This document shows, piece by piece, positions 42,529 through 51,957 of a DNA stretch of 64,000 nt. The translations under genes were made by a program, and so were the position numbers. Numbering within the stretch: the stretch's first letter is position 1; the number at the start of each line of letters is the position of its first letter. The DNA is taken from assembly GCA_963977125.1 (NCBI GenBank), contig CAXBNJ010000003.1, positions 186,001 through 250,000 on the forward strand, read 5' to 3'. Below the pieces are notes generated by a model. The model did no database searches. It worked only from the letters and a program-made list of their open reading frames with translations, and was not told the origin of the DNA. Source of the stretch: UBA2705 sp963977125 (lineage in GTDB: Bacteria; Pseudomonadota; Alphaproteobacteria; Micavibrionales; Micavibrionaceae).

Positions 42529-43071
42529 AGAGGACCAGTAAAACCGCAGCGCCCAGCAGATAGCGGACCACGATCCAACGCAGCGATAACCGTTGATACC
42601 GTACGTTTAATTGATGCAGAAGGCGAAATGCTTGGCGTTACGCCAATAAAAGAAGCGCTCGCGCTCGCGGATGAAGCAGGTCTAGACCTTGTTGAGGTCT
42701 CCCCTAATGCCGATCCTCCTGTCTGCAAAATACTTGATTGCAGTAAATATAAATATGAACTGCAAAAAAAGGCTAACGAAGCCCGCAAGAAGCAAAAAAC
42801 AGTTGAGCTCAAAGAAGTTAAGATTCGCCCGACAACTGAAGAACATGATTACCAAGTGAAATTGCGCAATGCTCGCCGTTTTTTAAGTGTTGGTAATAAA
42901 GTTAAAGTATCGATGCGTTTTCGTGGCCGTGAAATGGCGCACCAAGATATTGGCATGGAAGTGATGAGACGCTTGCTCTCTGATGTTGAGGACCTGGGTA
43001 AGGCTGATATGGGCCCACGCGTTGAAGGTCGTCAAATGATCATGGTTCTAAGCTCGGATGTGCCGCAGTAA
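42526..43071 (+). CDS. infC: translation initiation factor IF-3, AUU start
   Basis: 181 aa from the ATT (E. coli: 180). Begins IRGPVKPQRPADSGPRSNAA, then LIDAEGEMLGVTPIKEALAL (family block), LDLVEVSPNADPPVCKILD, the linker KKQKTVELKEVKIRPTT, and the C-terminal domain VSMRFRGREMAHQDIG. Blocks premature subunit joining and proofreads the start codon. Using the first ATG (42628) would remove 34 conserved residues. The usual rpmI-rplT pair does not follow. Confidence 0.95.
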   Translation: MRGPVKPQRPADSGPRSNAAITVDTVRLIDAEGEMLGVTPIKEALALADEAGLDLVEVSPNADPPVCKILDCSKYKYELQKKANEARKKQKTVELKEVKIRPTTEEHDYQVKLRNARRFLSVGNKVKVSMRFRGREMAHQDIGMEVMRRLLSDVEDLGKADMGPRVEGRQMIMVLSSDVPQ

Positions 43072-43102
43072 TATTATCTAAAACGAAGCAGGTTAGACCC
43101 CT

Positions 43103-43342
43103 ATGGACAGCAATAGTTCAGATGATTTAAAAGGCCAGCAACACAAGCTTTTAGCACGTATCCTCTTTTTTATGGGCGTACAATTTTTAGGCGCAGGCTT
43201 CTTAGCGATGCTTGCTCCTGATTTTATCGCTGAAATGCTGTCAATGGATTCGCAAACCGTGCGAATGATCGGCGGCGCTTTAATCGTTACGGGCTTTATG
43301 GATTTCGTTATTGGCCAGTATTTTAAACGTAAATCTGAATAG
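43103..43342 (+). CDS. small membrane protein, 79 aa
   Basis: Not recognised. Two hydrophobic helices (residues about 20-40 and 55-70) with a short loop between, charged ends; topology like small DUF-type two-helix proteins. 31 bp behind infC, so probably co-transcribed with it. Start by ATG; a weak AGG lies upstream. Confidence 0.6.
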   Translation: MDSNSSDDLKGQQHKLLARILFFMGVQFLGAGFLAMLAPDFIAEMLSMDSQTVRMIGGALIVTGFMDFVIGQYFKRKSE

Positions 43343-43392
43343 ATCTCTTTGATTAGATATGTCTGTACAGGATTCTTAATGGGACAGATATC

Positions 43393-44016
43393 GTGCTTTT
43401 CGATTTATTTATAGCCACCTTTATTTCTCTCTTCGTTATTGTTGATCCGATTGGCTCGGCCAGCGTATTTGCCGCTGTTACCAAAAACATTTCAAGAAAA
43501 GATTCCGCTGTTATCGCCCTAAAAGGCGTTTTAATCGCGACCTCTATTTTGGTGATCTTTGCTTTTTTTGGAGAGTATTTACTTCACCATTTAGGGATAT
43601 CTTTGGCGGCTTTCCGTGTGGCAGGCGGTGCGCTGCTTTTTGTTACGGCTTTTCAATTAATAATGGGCAGTAAAGGCCCAGATAGTTTTGCCGCAGAAAC
43701 CGTTTCTAATAAAAACTCTTTGAGCTCTTTGGCGGTTTACCCGATCGCCATTCCGATGCTCGCAGGCCCAGGCTGTATGACGGCGGTGATACTCCACGCA
43801 ACGGATGCTTCAAATATGACGGCGATCAGCATTGTTGCCTGCGCTGTTATCGGTGTGCAGGCCATAGCATTGCTCACTATGCTGTTCTCAACGCGCCTTG
43901 TCAGTTTGATAGGGCATACAGGCAGTTCTATTGCTGCGCGTATTGTCGGAGTATTGCTTGCGGCTTTATCCGTGCAATTTATAGCTGACGGTATACGGAG
44001 TTTAGTCGGGGCGTAA
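43393..44016 (+). CDS. MarC-family integral membrane protein
   Basis: 207 aa, GTG start at 43393 preceded by GGGACAG. Six hydrophobic helices; FVIVDPIGSASVFAAVT near the N-terminus and YPIAIPMLAGPGCMTAVIL (near 117) are the two MarC signatures (the P-G-x-x repeat). Function of the family is unclear; despite the name it is not a demonstrated resistance pump. 11-bp tandem repeats begin at its stop codon. Confidence 0.88.
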   Translation: MLFDLFIATFISLFVIVDPIGSASVFAAVTKNISRKDSAVIALKGVLIATSILVIFAFFGEYLLHHLGISLAAFRVAGGALLFVTAFQLIMGSKGPDSFAAETVSNKNSLSSLAVYPIAIPMLAGPGCMTAVILHATDASNMTAISIVACAVIGVQAIALLTMLFSTRLVSLIGHTGSSIAARIVGVLLAALSVQFIADGIRSLVGA

Positions 44017-44040
44017 TCAAGGTGTAATCAAGGTGTAATT
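44013..44040. repeat. 11-bp tandem repeat at the marC stop codon
   Basis: Unit GTAATCAAGGT twice (44013-44023, 44024-44034) and a third partial GTAATT. The first unit contains the TAA stop. Confidence 0.8.
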
Positions 44041-44057
44041 TATGCGCATGATTAGCT

Positions 44058-44594
44058 TTATAAAACGTGCTGGTTTTTTTCTAGCTTTTGAACGCGCTTA
44101 ATCATCATATTACGTTTTAACGCAGAAAGATAATCGCTGAATAGGGCGCCATCTAAGTGATCCATCTCATGCTGTACGCAGTGGTTAAGCAATAGATTTT
44201 CATCAGCGTTGGTCAGCATTTCTTGTGCCGCGCCATTCTCATCTAAATATGAAATACGTACAGATGCAGGGCGCTCTATATCCGCAAATTGTTGTGGCAG
44301 AGATAGGCAGCCTTCTTGGTAGAGGCTGCGCTCTTCAGAAGCCCAGATGATTTCAGGGTTAACCATACATATTGGCGTACCCGGGCCATCAGCATTTTGC
44401 GTTACATCCATAACCAATATGCGGTTCAATATACCCACTTGATTGGCTGCAAGGCCAACGCCGCTATTGGCGTACATAGTGGCGATCATTCTTGTTATCT
44501 GATCTTTGATCTCTTGATCAACAGCCTCAACCGCTAGGGCGGTTTGCTTTAAAACGGGATTAGGGACTTTGATGACTTCGTATATATCGTTCAT
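44058..44594 (-). CDS. def: peptide deformylase
   Basis: 178 aa. All three metallo motifs: GVGLAANQVGI (residues 45-55), EGCLSLPQQ (94-102) and QHEMDHLDGALF (zinc His pair and Glu, 137-148). Removes the N-formyl group from nascent proteins, complementing fmt at 25 kb. Fmt and Def are usually adjacent; here they are 18 kb apart. Convergent with marC. Confidence 0.96.
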   Translation of the reverse strand: MNDIYEVIKVPNPVLKQTALAVEAVDQEIKDQITRMIATMYANSGVGLAANQVGILNRILVMDVTQNADGPGTPICMVNPEIIWASEERSLYQEGCLSLPQQFADIERPASVRISYLDENGAAQEMLTNADENLLLNHCVQHEMDHLDGALFSDYLSALKRNMMIKRVQKLEKNQHVL

Positions 44595-44706
44595 AATAAC
44601 TATCTGCTATCTGGCTTATCTAGGTGTGTAGTATTGTGTGTTGTATTTTTATATCTCTTTATAAGATGATAGATAGGGCGCTGTAAACTTATTTCCACCC
44701 GCCCAG

Positions 44707-44735
44707 TTGACATAAAGCACATAAATATGTTTAAT
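44707..44735 (+). promoter_or_regulatory. sigma70-type promoter for the 44809 gene
   Basis: TTGACA (44707-44712), 17 bp, TTTAAT (44730-44735); 74 bp before the ATG. Confidence 0.55.
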
Positions 44736-44808
44736 ATTCATAGTTTAGTAAAGAATTTAGCGCATTATAAATTTTTAATAGTGCATTCTTATAAGAAAGG
44801 GCCAGAAA

Positions 44809-45117
44809 ATGAGCCAAGATAATACGCAAGAAAAATTAGTCAAAGAGCTCTTTGAAAATGGCGCAGATACGCCCTCAGCTGACTTGATACGTCTTTTTGA
44901 TATTGCTGTTGGTGAAAACAAACTGGATAAGCTAACTGTAGCCAAAGAAGTCGGCGCCGTTAATGCTCGTGGCCTTGAGGATGTTTTTAATAAATTCACA
45001 GCGCTGAAGTTTCAACATGAATGCCCAGCAACCACTAAAGAGACCCTTGCGCCAGAGCTGGATCAGCCAGTTAAAAACGCACTTGCCGCACGATTACAGG
45101 CGATTTATAAGCCGTAA
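44809..45117 (+). CDS. hypothetical protein, 102 aa
   Basis: Not recognised. Soluble, helical, acidic first half (LFENGADTPSADLIRLFD). Strong AAAGGG ribosome binding site and own promoter, followed by the convergent rmuC 14 bp later. No motif seen. Confidence 0.6.
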   Translation: MSQDNTQEKLVKELFENGADTPSADLIRLFDIAVGENKLDKLTVAKEVGAVNARGLEDVFNKFTALKFQHECPATTKETLAPELDQPVKNALAARLQAIYKP

Positions 45118-45131
45118 GTTTGCGCTTAAGC

Positions 45132-46349
45132 TTAAGTGGCGGTATCGCTATTGCTATTGCCGTTATTGGTTTCAACATCAATTAATCGCGGTGTGGCTTC
45201 TATTTGGGAGGGGGCTGTAAGTTCAGCGCCGCCTGTGCCAATCTTTAAATCATTAAATTTGCGCGCGCCGGGTAAGACGGAGGATTGGAACGATCCCACC
45301 GCTTTATTATAGCCATCAAGCGCCGAGCTTAAGCCCTTGCGCACTTTCTCCATATGACCAGAAAAAGTACTGAGGCGTTTATATAAATCAGTGCCTAGTG
45401 CCGCAATGGTTTTGGCCTCCTCTGCAACAATTTGTTGCTGCCAGCCATACATTACAACGCGCAATAAGCCCATCATAGTCGTTGGTGAGGCTAATATGAC
45501 ATTCGCCTTAGCGGCATCTTCAATAAGATTTTTATCACCTGAAATCGCCATAGAAAATAAGCTTTCTGTCGGTAAGAACATCACGACAAATTCAGGGCTG
45601 TCAAATTGCTGCCAATAGCTTTTTGAAGAAATGGTTTTTAGGTGCTCACGCAATTTAACTGTGAAATCACGCATGGCGTTTTCTTGTTCTAAGGCGCTGC
45701 TATCTTCTTCTGATGCTTTCCAATAAGGCTCAATCGGTGTTTTTACATCAATAACAATATCCATACCGCCGGGCATATGAACGACAAAATCAGGCTTTAA
45801 GCCGCGATTATTTTCGTCACTGACATAAACTTGCTGGCGGAAATGCGTGCCTTCAATTAGGCCAATCGCTTCAAAGGCGCGCTGTAATTGGAGCTCACCC
45901 CATTTACCGCGGTCATTACTATTGCTCAAGACTTTGACCAAATTGCCCGTTTCTTGGCGCAAGCGCTGCTGTTCTAAAGCGAAGCTTTTTAACTGGCCTT
46001 CTAAAGTGTTGCCCGTTTTGCCTAAATGATCGACGCGTTGTTCCATGTCTTTAAGGCTTTTGCTGATGGGGTCAACCATATCTGCAATGGCTTTTTGGCG
46101 CTTTTCAAAATCATTATTATTATTGTTCTGCGTTTTCTCGATATTCTCACGCGCTAATTGCAGGAAGGATTCATTGTTCTTGCGTAATGCTTCACTGGCA
46201 AGGGCATCAAAGTTTTGTTGCATGGCCTCAGGCGTTTGCTCAAGCTGTGCATTGCGCTTTTCGAGCGCCATGATACGTAAAGCCAATGGTACAGCTGCTA
46301 TGAGCGCCCCTAAGCCGAAACCGGCGATTATATATATAAAATTATCCAT
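45132..46349 (-). CDS. rmuC: DNA recombination protein RmuC
   Basis: 405 aa. N-terminal membrane helix (about 3-23), long coiled coil (QNNNNDFEKRQKAIADMVDP region) and the RmuC nuclease-like domain: KWGELQLQRAFEAIGL, the KPDFVVHMPGGMDIVIDVKTPI strand set, FVVMFLPTESLFSMA and VILASPTTMMGLLRVV. Proposed to limit inversion-type recombination at repeats. C-terminal tail is Asn/Thr-rich. Alone on the minus strand. Confidence 0.93.
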   Translation of the reverse strand: MDNFIYIIAGFGLGALIAAVPLALRIMALEKRNAQLEQTPEAMQQNFDALASEALRKNNESFLQLARENIEKTQNNNNNDFEKRQKAIADMVDPISKSLKDMEQRVDHLGKTGNTLEGQLKSFALEQQRLRQETGNLVKVLSNSNDRGKWGELQLQRAFEAIGLIEGTHFRQQVYVSDENNRGLKPDFVVHMPGGMDIVIDVKTPIEPYWKASEEDSSALEQENAMRDFTVKLREHLKTISSKSYWQQFDSPEFVVMFLPTESLFSMAISGDKNLIEDAAKANVILASPTTMMGLLRVVMYGWQQQIVAEEAKTIAALGTDLYKRLSTFSGHMEKVRKGLSSALDGYNKAVGSFQSSVLPGARKFNDLKIGTGGAELTAPSQIEATPRLIDVETNNGNSNSDTAT

Positions 46350-46430
46350 GAAATTATATAACCATAGAAAGCGCCTTCATCATAGGGCGCGCGGCTTGTT
46401 CTCCACCAGAATTAGCTCTCTAGAGCCGTT

Positions 46431-47204
46431 TTAAGTGTTGGGGTAATCAATGCGCATAAGATATAAGCCTTGCGGCGCGGCCGTCGGGCCTGCGGCTTTG
46501 CGCTCGCGTGCGGCCAGAGCTTTGCTCATATCTTCCACAGCCCATTTCCCTTTGCCAACAAGCACTAAGGAGCCGACAATATTGCGTACCATATGATGCA
46601 AAAAGGCTTGGCCTTCAACATTGATTGTAATTTCTTTTCCGCCAAAAGCATCGTAATCCGTACAGACCACATCAAGACGATCAATACTGCGTATAGGCGA
46701 TTTAGCCTGACAATCACCCGCACGGAAGGAGCTGAAATCATGTTCGCCGAGTAATAATTGCGCGGCTTTATGCATGGCTTCATGGTCAAGCTTTTGATGA
46801 AGGTGCCAAGCGAGGCCTTTATCGATTGTTAGCTGTGCTGTGCGCGTAATAATACGATAGACATAGAGCTTATTTTTCGCTTCAAATCGTGCATGAAAAT
46901 CATCTTCGACGATTTCTGCCTGAACGATAGATATTGGGTATGGATGTAAATGCGCATTAATCGCTTTGGTGAGTTCATGACCGTTCATTACCTTGTGGTA
47001 ATCAAGGTCAAAATGGGCAACTTGCGCGCGCGCATGAACGCCCGCATCGGTACGGCCAGCACCTTGAATTACAACAGGTTGCTGACAAAATTTAAACAGA
47101 GCATCTTGAATGGCGCTTTGAATGCTCAGCTTATCGGGCTGGCGCTGCCATCCACAAAAAGGCGCACCATTATATTCGATTGTGATTTTCCAACGCTGCA
47201 TCAT
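46431..47204 (-). CDS. truA: tRNA pseudouridine38-40 synthase TruA
   Basis: 257 aa. WKITIEYNGAPFCGWQRQP begins the fold; VIQGAGRTDAGVHARAQVAHF carries the catalytic Asp; FHARFEAKNKLYVYRI, DFSSFRAGDCQAKSPIR and FLHHMVRNIVGSLVLVG are the remaining family blocks. Pseudouridylates positions 38-40 of tRNA anticodon stems. In many bacteria fmt-truA are neighbours; here they are not. 81 bp from rmuC's start. Confidence 0.95.
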   Translation of the reverse strand: MMQRWKITIEYNGAPFCGWQRQPDKLSIQSAIQDALFKFCQQPVVIQGAGRTDAGVHARAQVAHFDLDYHKVMNGHELTKAINAHLHPYPISIVQAEIVEDDFHARFEAKNKLYVYRIITRTAQLTIDKGLAWHLHQKLDHEAMHKAAQLLLGEHDFSSFRAGDCQAKSPIRSIDRLDVVCTDYDAFGGKEITINVEGQAFLHHMVRNIVGSLVLVGKGKWAVEDMSKALAARERKAAGPTAAPQGLYLMRIDYPNT

Positions 47205-47352
47205 GGCTGTATTACCGCTTGAGAAGGTTATTTATAGGGGCTATCTTATCGCGCGTTTTAAGCGGATTGTAAAGTGCAGAAACACAAGCGTGGATCGACA
47301 GTCGCCGTATCATTGCGGGCAATATCGCCGCTTGGGAATAGAGGGGAATAGC

Positions 47353-47826
47353 TTAAGCCGCGATAGAGAAGTCTTGCTCCGCGCCCAGTAATAAAGCTTG
47401 TAACTCATCAAGGCTGCGCGCTTCGCAAAGCTGCTTGGCGAGCATTGGCGCACGTAACATGCGCGAGACTTTAGCTAATCGCGTTAAGTGAAGCGGGCCA
47501 TCACTTTTTGGTGAGAGAGTAACCCAAATCACTTGGACGTCTTTACCGTCAGCGCTATCAAAAGAAACGGGCCTGTCGAGATGGGCAATAATATTTAGGG
47601 GCTGCTTCAAGTTTTGCAGGCGTATATGCGGCAGGGCAATGCCTTGGCCAATGCCTGATCCTGTTTGCTTTTCTTGATCAAGTAACTTGTCAAACAAATC
47701 AACATTGTTTAAATCGCGATTGTGATTGCATATAAATTGCGCAATATCGCGCATGCATTCGCGTTTGTTATTTGATTTTAAGCCGTAAAGCGCATAATCA
47801 AGCGCAATATCTTTACTCAGTTGCAT
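47353..47826 (-). CDS. ptsN: PTS EIIA-nitrogen-like protein (PtsN)
   Basis: 157 aa, ATG at 47826 (a GTG one codon upstream is possible; AAGG lies before both). EIIA-Ntr fold: SGIGQGIALPHIRL contains the phosphorylatable His, followed by VSFDSADGKDVQVIWVTLSP and HLTRLAKVSRML. Likely a regulatory phosphocarrier of the PTS-Ntr system, not a sugar importer. It is not beside rpoN/hpf, its common setting, nor beside rapZ at 61 kb. Confidence 0.87.
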   Translation of the reverse strand: MQLSKDIALDYALYGLKSNNKRECMRDIAQFICNHNRDLNNVDLFDKLLDQEKQTGSGIGQGIALPHIRLQNLKQPLNIIAHLDRPVSFDSADGKDVQVIWVTLSPKSDGPLHLTRLAKVSRMLRAPMLAKQLCEARSLDELQALLLGAEQDFSIAA

Positions 47827-48088
47827 CACGGTATACCTTATAATTTATATGGTTTCGGATATAGTCAACTTCTACTTAGCTCATTAGGTAACATAGGGCG
47901 AAATAGAAATACAGCAAAAAATTTTGACTTTACCGCTCTTATCTTTTTATTAAGGTGGAATGCTCTAAGCTGAGTTTTTAATAAGTTCAAGGGCGGAGCT
48001 TATTTTGAAATTATCGTATAAAGTCATAATGCGCTCTATATGTTTATTGCGCCCTATGTTATTTTGGAGCTGTTAAGGAAGTGAGATT

Positions 48089-49108
48089 ATGAAACTTATA
48101 CGCTATCTATTTATTATTATGTGCTTTTTACCGCTCTCAGAACAGGTGCGGGCTCAAGATTCAACGCCTTTTTCAATGTCTTTCCCACTGAATTGTGAGC
48201 TGCGAAAGAACTGCTGGACGCTCTATTATGTCGATGTCAATCGTGAGGAAGATGTCGTTGAAGATTATTCCTGTGGAAAACGTAGCTATGATCAACATAA
48301 GGGCACAGATTTCGCGATAAGAGATTATCACGCGATGGCTGAAGGCATCGACGTATTGGCGGTTAGCGATGGCATCGCTGTTCGCTTGCGCGATGGCGTT
48401 AAAGATAATTTCAAAACGGAAGAAGAATTTGAAGCGATACGCAAGGCTGGCATGGAATGCGGTAATGGCGTTTTTATCGATCATGGCAATGGGTTTTCAA
48501 CGCAATATTGTCATTTAAAAGAAGATTCGATCACCGTTAAAAAAGGTGAAGCGGTTAAGCGTGGCCAGAAAATCGGCCAAGTGGGTATTTCAGGTCTAGC
48601 CGAACATCCGCATTTGCACCTATCTGTTTATAAGGATAAAGCGCTTATTGATCCGTTTATGGGGCTAGATGTAGAGCAAGATTGCGCGCGCGATTATGCG
48701 GGATCGAAAGTCTATTGGGATGAAACAATGCCTGCGCGCGACGATCAGCCAGAATTTTACGATAGTGGTTTTACGGCGGCTATGCCTGATTTTGATAAAA
48801 TCGTCACAGGACAGCGCGGCGAAGCTTTAGTGCGAGGCAGCAAAGCAATTATTTTCTGGGTGTCGATGTTTGATATACGTCAGGGCGACTATATTACCAT
48901 GAATATTCTTGACGAAGCGGGAACGCAATATACGACCCGTACAATTTCGCAAGAAAGCGATAAGATCCGTCAACATTACGCCCTTGGGCGAAAAACGGTG
49001 CAAGGTATGCCTGCGGGCACATATACAGGTCAGATTGCCCTAACGCGGGTTATGGATGATGGCAATACACAAACCTATCGTCACAGCCAAGTAATTACTT
49101 TACAATAG
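48089..49108 (+). CDS. exported M23-family peptidase
   Basis: 339 aa with signal peptide (residues 1-23, ending RAQ). M23 core: QHKGTDFAIRDY (zinc His and Asp), VLAVSDGIAVRL, NGVFIDHGNGFSTQYCHL and EHPHLHLSVYKD with the second His pair. About 130 extra C-terminal residues (WVSMFDIRQGDYI onward) look like a beta-rich module. Unlike the peptidase at 28 kb it has no LysM-like domain and five or more Cys, which fits periplasmic disulfides and the DsbA-like genes. AAGGAAGTGAG precedes the ATG. Confidence 0.88.
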   Translation: MKLIRYLFIIMCFLPLSEQVRAQDSTPFSMSFPLNCELRKNCWTLYYVDVNREEDVVEDYSCGKRSYDQHKGTDFAIRDYHAMAEGIDVLAVSDGIAVRLRDGVKDNFKTEEEFEAIRKAGMECGNGVFIDHGNGFSTQYCHLKEDSITVKKGEAVKRGQKIGQVGISGLAEHPHLHLSVYKDKALIDPFMGLDVEQDCARDYAGSKVYWDETMPARDDQPEFYDSGFTAAMPDFDKIVTGQRGEALVRGSKAIIFWVSMFDIRQGDYITMNILDEAGTQYTTRTISQESDKIRQHYALGRKTVQGMPAGTYTGQIALTRVMDDGNTQTYRHSQVITLQ

Positions 49109-49151
49109 GGTGCTAATTTAACGTCGCGCCTTATAAGGACAGAGATATCAA

Positions 49152-49505
49152 ATGGACTATGCAGCATTACTACATGATTGGGCCGACCTTGTTTGGATCC
49201 CTATAGCGGCGGTCGCTGTACATAAAGGTCAGCGTATTAAGGCGGTCGCTTTTGTGTTGCTGTGTATGCTGACTATGCGCATCGGGGTGGAATTAGTCCG
49301 TGGATCAGGCTTTGATACGGGGTTTTTTAATCTTTTAACGTCGGATATTTTTAACCGCGCGCAGATAGTTTATTCCATTTTCATCATAATTTTCTTGATT
49401 TTGTCGCATTATTCGCCGAATACAAAGGGGGCTGTCTATATGGCGGCAAGTATTAGTATCTATTTTATGGCTTTTGTGTCCTCTATGGTGGTTATGGTAC
49501 TCTGA
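49152..49505 (+). CDS. small multi-pass membrane protein, 117 aa
   Basis: Not recognised. Four hydrophobic segments (about 14-30, 31-50, 70-88, 92-116). AAGGACAG ribosome binding site; 43 bp after the M23 gene, so perhaps co-transcribed. rlmE follows after 56 bp. Confidence 0.65.
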   Translation: MDYAALLHDWADLVWIPIAAVAVHKGQRIKAVAFVLLCMLTMRIGVELVRGSGFDTGFFNLLTSDIFNRAQIVYSIFIIIFLILSHYSPNTKGAVYMAASISIYFMAFVSSMVVMVL

Positions 49506-49561
49506 AGAGTGCGGAATAGAATTTAAAGCAGAATTAAAGCCAAATAAAGAAAGCATATCCG

Positions 49562-50266
49562 ATGACTAAGAAGCGTGACTTCTCCAATAAGCGAAACAAA
49601 AAGCGTACCACGCGTAACGCAACGGAACATGTGAAAAATTCAAATGGCCGCACCATTTCATCAACGCGCTGGCTTACCCGTCAGCTCAATGATCAATATG
49701 TGCATGAAGCGCAGCGCTTAGGGTATCGTGGTCGAGCCGCTTTCAAGATCAAAGATATTGATGATCGCTTCAAAATATTCAAACCCAATTCTACCGTTGT
49801 CGATTTGGGCGCAGCGCCCGGTGGTTGGTGTCAGGTGGCGCTTGAAAGAAACGTTAAAAAAGTCATCGCGCTTGATTTGCTGCCCGTTGATGGCTTGCCC
49901 GGCCTTGTCACCATCGAGATGGATTTCATGGCGGATGATGCGCCAGACATATTGCTAAAAGAACTTGATGGCAAAAAAGCCAATGTTGTAATGAGCGATA
50001 TGGCGCATAACACGATCGGCCATAAAGCCACGGATCATATAAAAATTATTGCTTTGGTTGAAGCCGCTTATTACTTTGCGCGTGAAATACTCGAAGATAA
50101 TGGCACATTTATTGCCAAGGTTTTCCAAGGGGGCGCTGTGCATGATTTAATAAAATTGGCAAAAACAGAATTCAAAACCGTACGCCATTTCAAGCCACCT
50201 TCAAGCCGTAAAGAATCATCTGAGACCTATTTCATAGCTACGGGATTTAAAGGTAAGGCTGATTAG
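49562..50266 (+). CDS. rlmE: 23S rRNA 2'-O-methyltransferase RlmE
   Basis: 234 aa. Basic 25-residue N-terminal arm (KKRDFSNKRNKKRTTR), then RrmJ core: RAAFKIKDIDDRF (catalytic Lys), VVDLGAAPGGWCQVALE (SAM motif I), VVMSDMAHNTIG (catalytic Asp), GTFIAKVFQGG (Lys) and SRKESSETYFIATGF (Glu). Methylates U2552 of 23S rRNA in the A loop. Four bases before the convergent htpX stop. Confidence 0.96.
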   Translation: MTKKRDFSNKRNKKRTTRNATEHVKNSNGRTISSTRWLTRQLNDQYVHEAQRLGYRGRAAFKIKDIDDRFKIFKPNSTVVDLGAAPGGWCQVALERNVKKVIALDLLPVDGLPGLVTIEMDFMADDAPDILLKELDGKKANVVMSDMAHNTIGHKATDHIKIIALVEAAYYFAREILEDNGTFIAKVFQGGAVHDLIKLAKTEFKTVRHFKPPSSRKESSETYFIATGFKGKAD

Positions 50267-50270
50267 CTTA

Positions 50271-51275
50271 TTACGCCCACGGGTTATCAGCCTTAGCTTC
50301 TAATACAGGAATAGCCGCGCCGCTAACGACGGATATCGCTTCTATGCGTTTGGCGATTGGCGGATGCGTGGCAAACATACCCATAAAGCCTGATGTGTTT
50401 TCAATGCACATGAGCTCGACATCTTCGGGCAGGTCTTTGATTGTGTCATGGCCAGATATACGCATTAAAGCGCGCATCATCGCTTCGGGGTTTTTGGTCA
50501 GTTCAATAGCGCCCGCATCGGCGAGATATTCGCGCTTACGTGATAGGGCAAAGCGGATCAGCATGGCAAAAGCATAGCCTATAATCAAAATCGCAAAGGC
50601 CAAGATCATCAAAGCAGCGCCATTTTTGTTGTCGCTATTGCTTGATCTGCGACGCGGGCCATAGATCATCGAGCGAAAAGCCATTTCAGCGAAAAAGCTA
50701 ATCATCCCAACAAAGACAATACTGATAATTAATAAACGGACATCTTTATTGATGATATGGGTCAGCTCATGCGCAAGAACGCCTTCAAGTTCATCTTTTT
50801 CTAACGTGTTGAGCAGGCCGCGCGTCACCGTAATGGAGTAAGTCTTTTGATTGATGCCGCTGGCAAAGGCATTTAGCGCATCATTCTCGATAATTTGAAA
50901 ATAAGGCATAGGCAAGCCGCGCGAGATACAGAGGTTTTCAAGCATGTTGTATAAAGCAGGCTCTTCACTTGCTGTGACCTCATGGGCATGGGTCATTTTT
51001 CGAATAAGCTTGGTATGGCTGAAATAGGCAATAGTAAACCATAGAGCCGCGGCAATAAACGCCCAATGCCCGTGACGCAGCGCGACAGACCAGCCTTGTT
51101 CAACCGCGCGGCCAAAAGGCACGGGCTGCGGCGTAACAAGGCCAAAGCCATACATGCCAATACAAAACGCCAAAATCATTGAGAACAGCAATAAGGGAAA
51201 ACCAGCAATCAAGATCGCTGATCTGAAATTATTACTATAAATATGACTGGTTAAGCCAACAGCTTTAAACGCCAT
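50271..51275 (-). CDS. htpX: HtpX-like M48 zinc metalloprotease
   Basis: 334 aa. Two N-terminal membrane helices (about 15-45 and 70-88), zinc motif LAHELTHIINKD (near 162-173) followed by further helices (LLIISIVFVGMISFFAEM, LMILAFAILIIGYAFAML) and the third ligand in KREYLADAGAIELT. Membrane protein quality control in the envelope. Sits 30 bp behind lemA, a pairing seen in many bacteria. Confidence 0.88.
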   Translation of the reverse strand: MAFKAVGLTSHIYSNNFRSAILIAGFPLLLFSMILAFCIGMYGFGLVTPQPVPFGRAVEQGWSVALRHGHWAFIAAALWFTIAYFSHTKLIRKMTHAHEVTASEEPALYNMLENLCISRGLPMPYFQIIENDALNAFASGINQKTYSITVTRGLLNTLEKDELEGVLAHELTHIINKDVRLLIISIVFVGMISFFAEMAFRSMIYGPRRRSSNSDNKNGAALMILAFAILIIGYAFAMLIRFALSRKREYLADAGAIELTKNPEAMMRALMRISGHDTIKDLPEDVELMCIENTSGFMGMFATHPPIAKRIEAISVVSGAAIPVLEAKADNPWA

Positions 51276-51305
51276 GCGTAGTCATCCTTCGGCGATAGCG
51301 CAATT

Positions 51306-51872
51306 TTAAGAAAAAGATACTTCTGGTGGCTTTGCCGCAGCCAGTTTTTCAGCTTCATCCATTTCAAAAAACTCTTCGTCATGGAAGTTAAACATTTTGG
51401 CAAAAAGCGAAGCGGGGAACATTTGAATCGAAATGTTATATTCTTTCGTCGCATTGTTAAAGAAGCGGCGCGCTGCGGCAATTTTTTGTTCTAAATTGCT
51501 CAGCTCATCTTGCAATTTAGCAAAGTTTTGATCGGCTTTCAAATCAGGGTAATTTTCTGCGACGGCCATGAGGTTCATCATCGCGGCGCCTAATACGCCC
51601 TCAGCTTTTGCTACATCACCAACGCTGCCGCCGCCAGACATGGCATGTGAGCGCGCTTCGGTGACTTGCGTCAGGATTTTTTCTTCGTGCGTGGCATAAG
51701 CTTTAACCGTATTGACGAGGTTAGGTATTAAATTATGGCGCTCTTTGAGCTGCACATCAATATCAGAAAAAGCATTATCGCGTGTTTGTTTCATGCGAAT
51801 GATTTTGTTGTAAAGCGAGACAATATAAAGCGCCGTAACAACAAGAATAACTGGAAGAACCCAAGACCCCAT
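51306..51872 (-). CDS. LemA-family membrane protein
   Basis: 188 aa. One N-terminal helix (VLPVILVVTALYIVSLYNKI), then the family coiled-coil domain: NAFSDIDVQLKERHNLIPNL, VKAYATHEEKIL, ENYPDLKADQNFAKLQDELS and RFFNNATKEYN. Cell role unclear; commonly co-encoded with HtpX-like proteases, as here. First gene of the pair. Confidence 0.93.
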   Translation of the reverse strand: MGSWVLPVILVVTALYIVSLYNKIIRMKQTRDNAFSDIDVQLKERHNLIPNLVNTVKAYATHEEKILTQVTEARSHAMSGGGSVGDVAKAEGVLGAAMMNLMAVAENYPDLKADQNFAKLQDELSNLEQKIAAARRFFNNATKEYNISIQMFPASLFAKMFNFHDEEFFEMDEAEKLAAAKPPEVSFS

Positions 51873-51957
51873 AGCGTAAAACTCCTAAATGAGAAAAGTA
51901 ATGAACAAATTTAACAGTTAAGAGTATACAGAACTTACAAGGGCGTTGATAGAGAAA

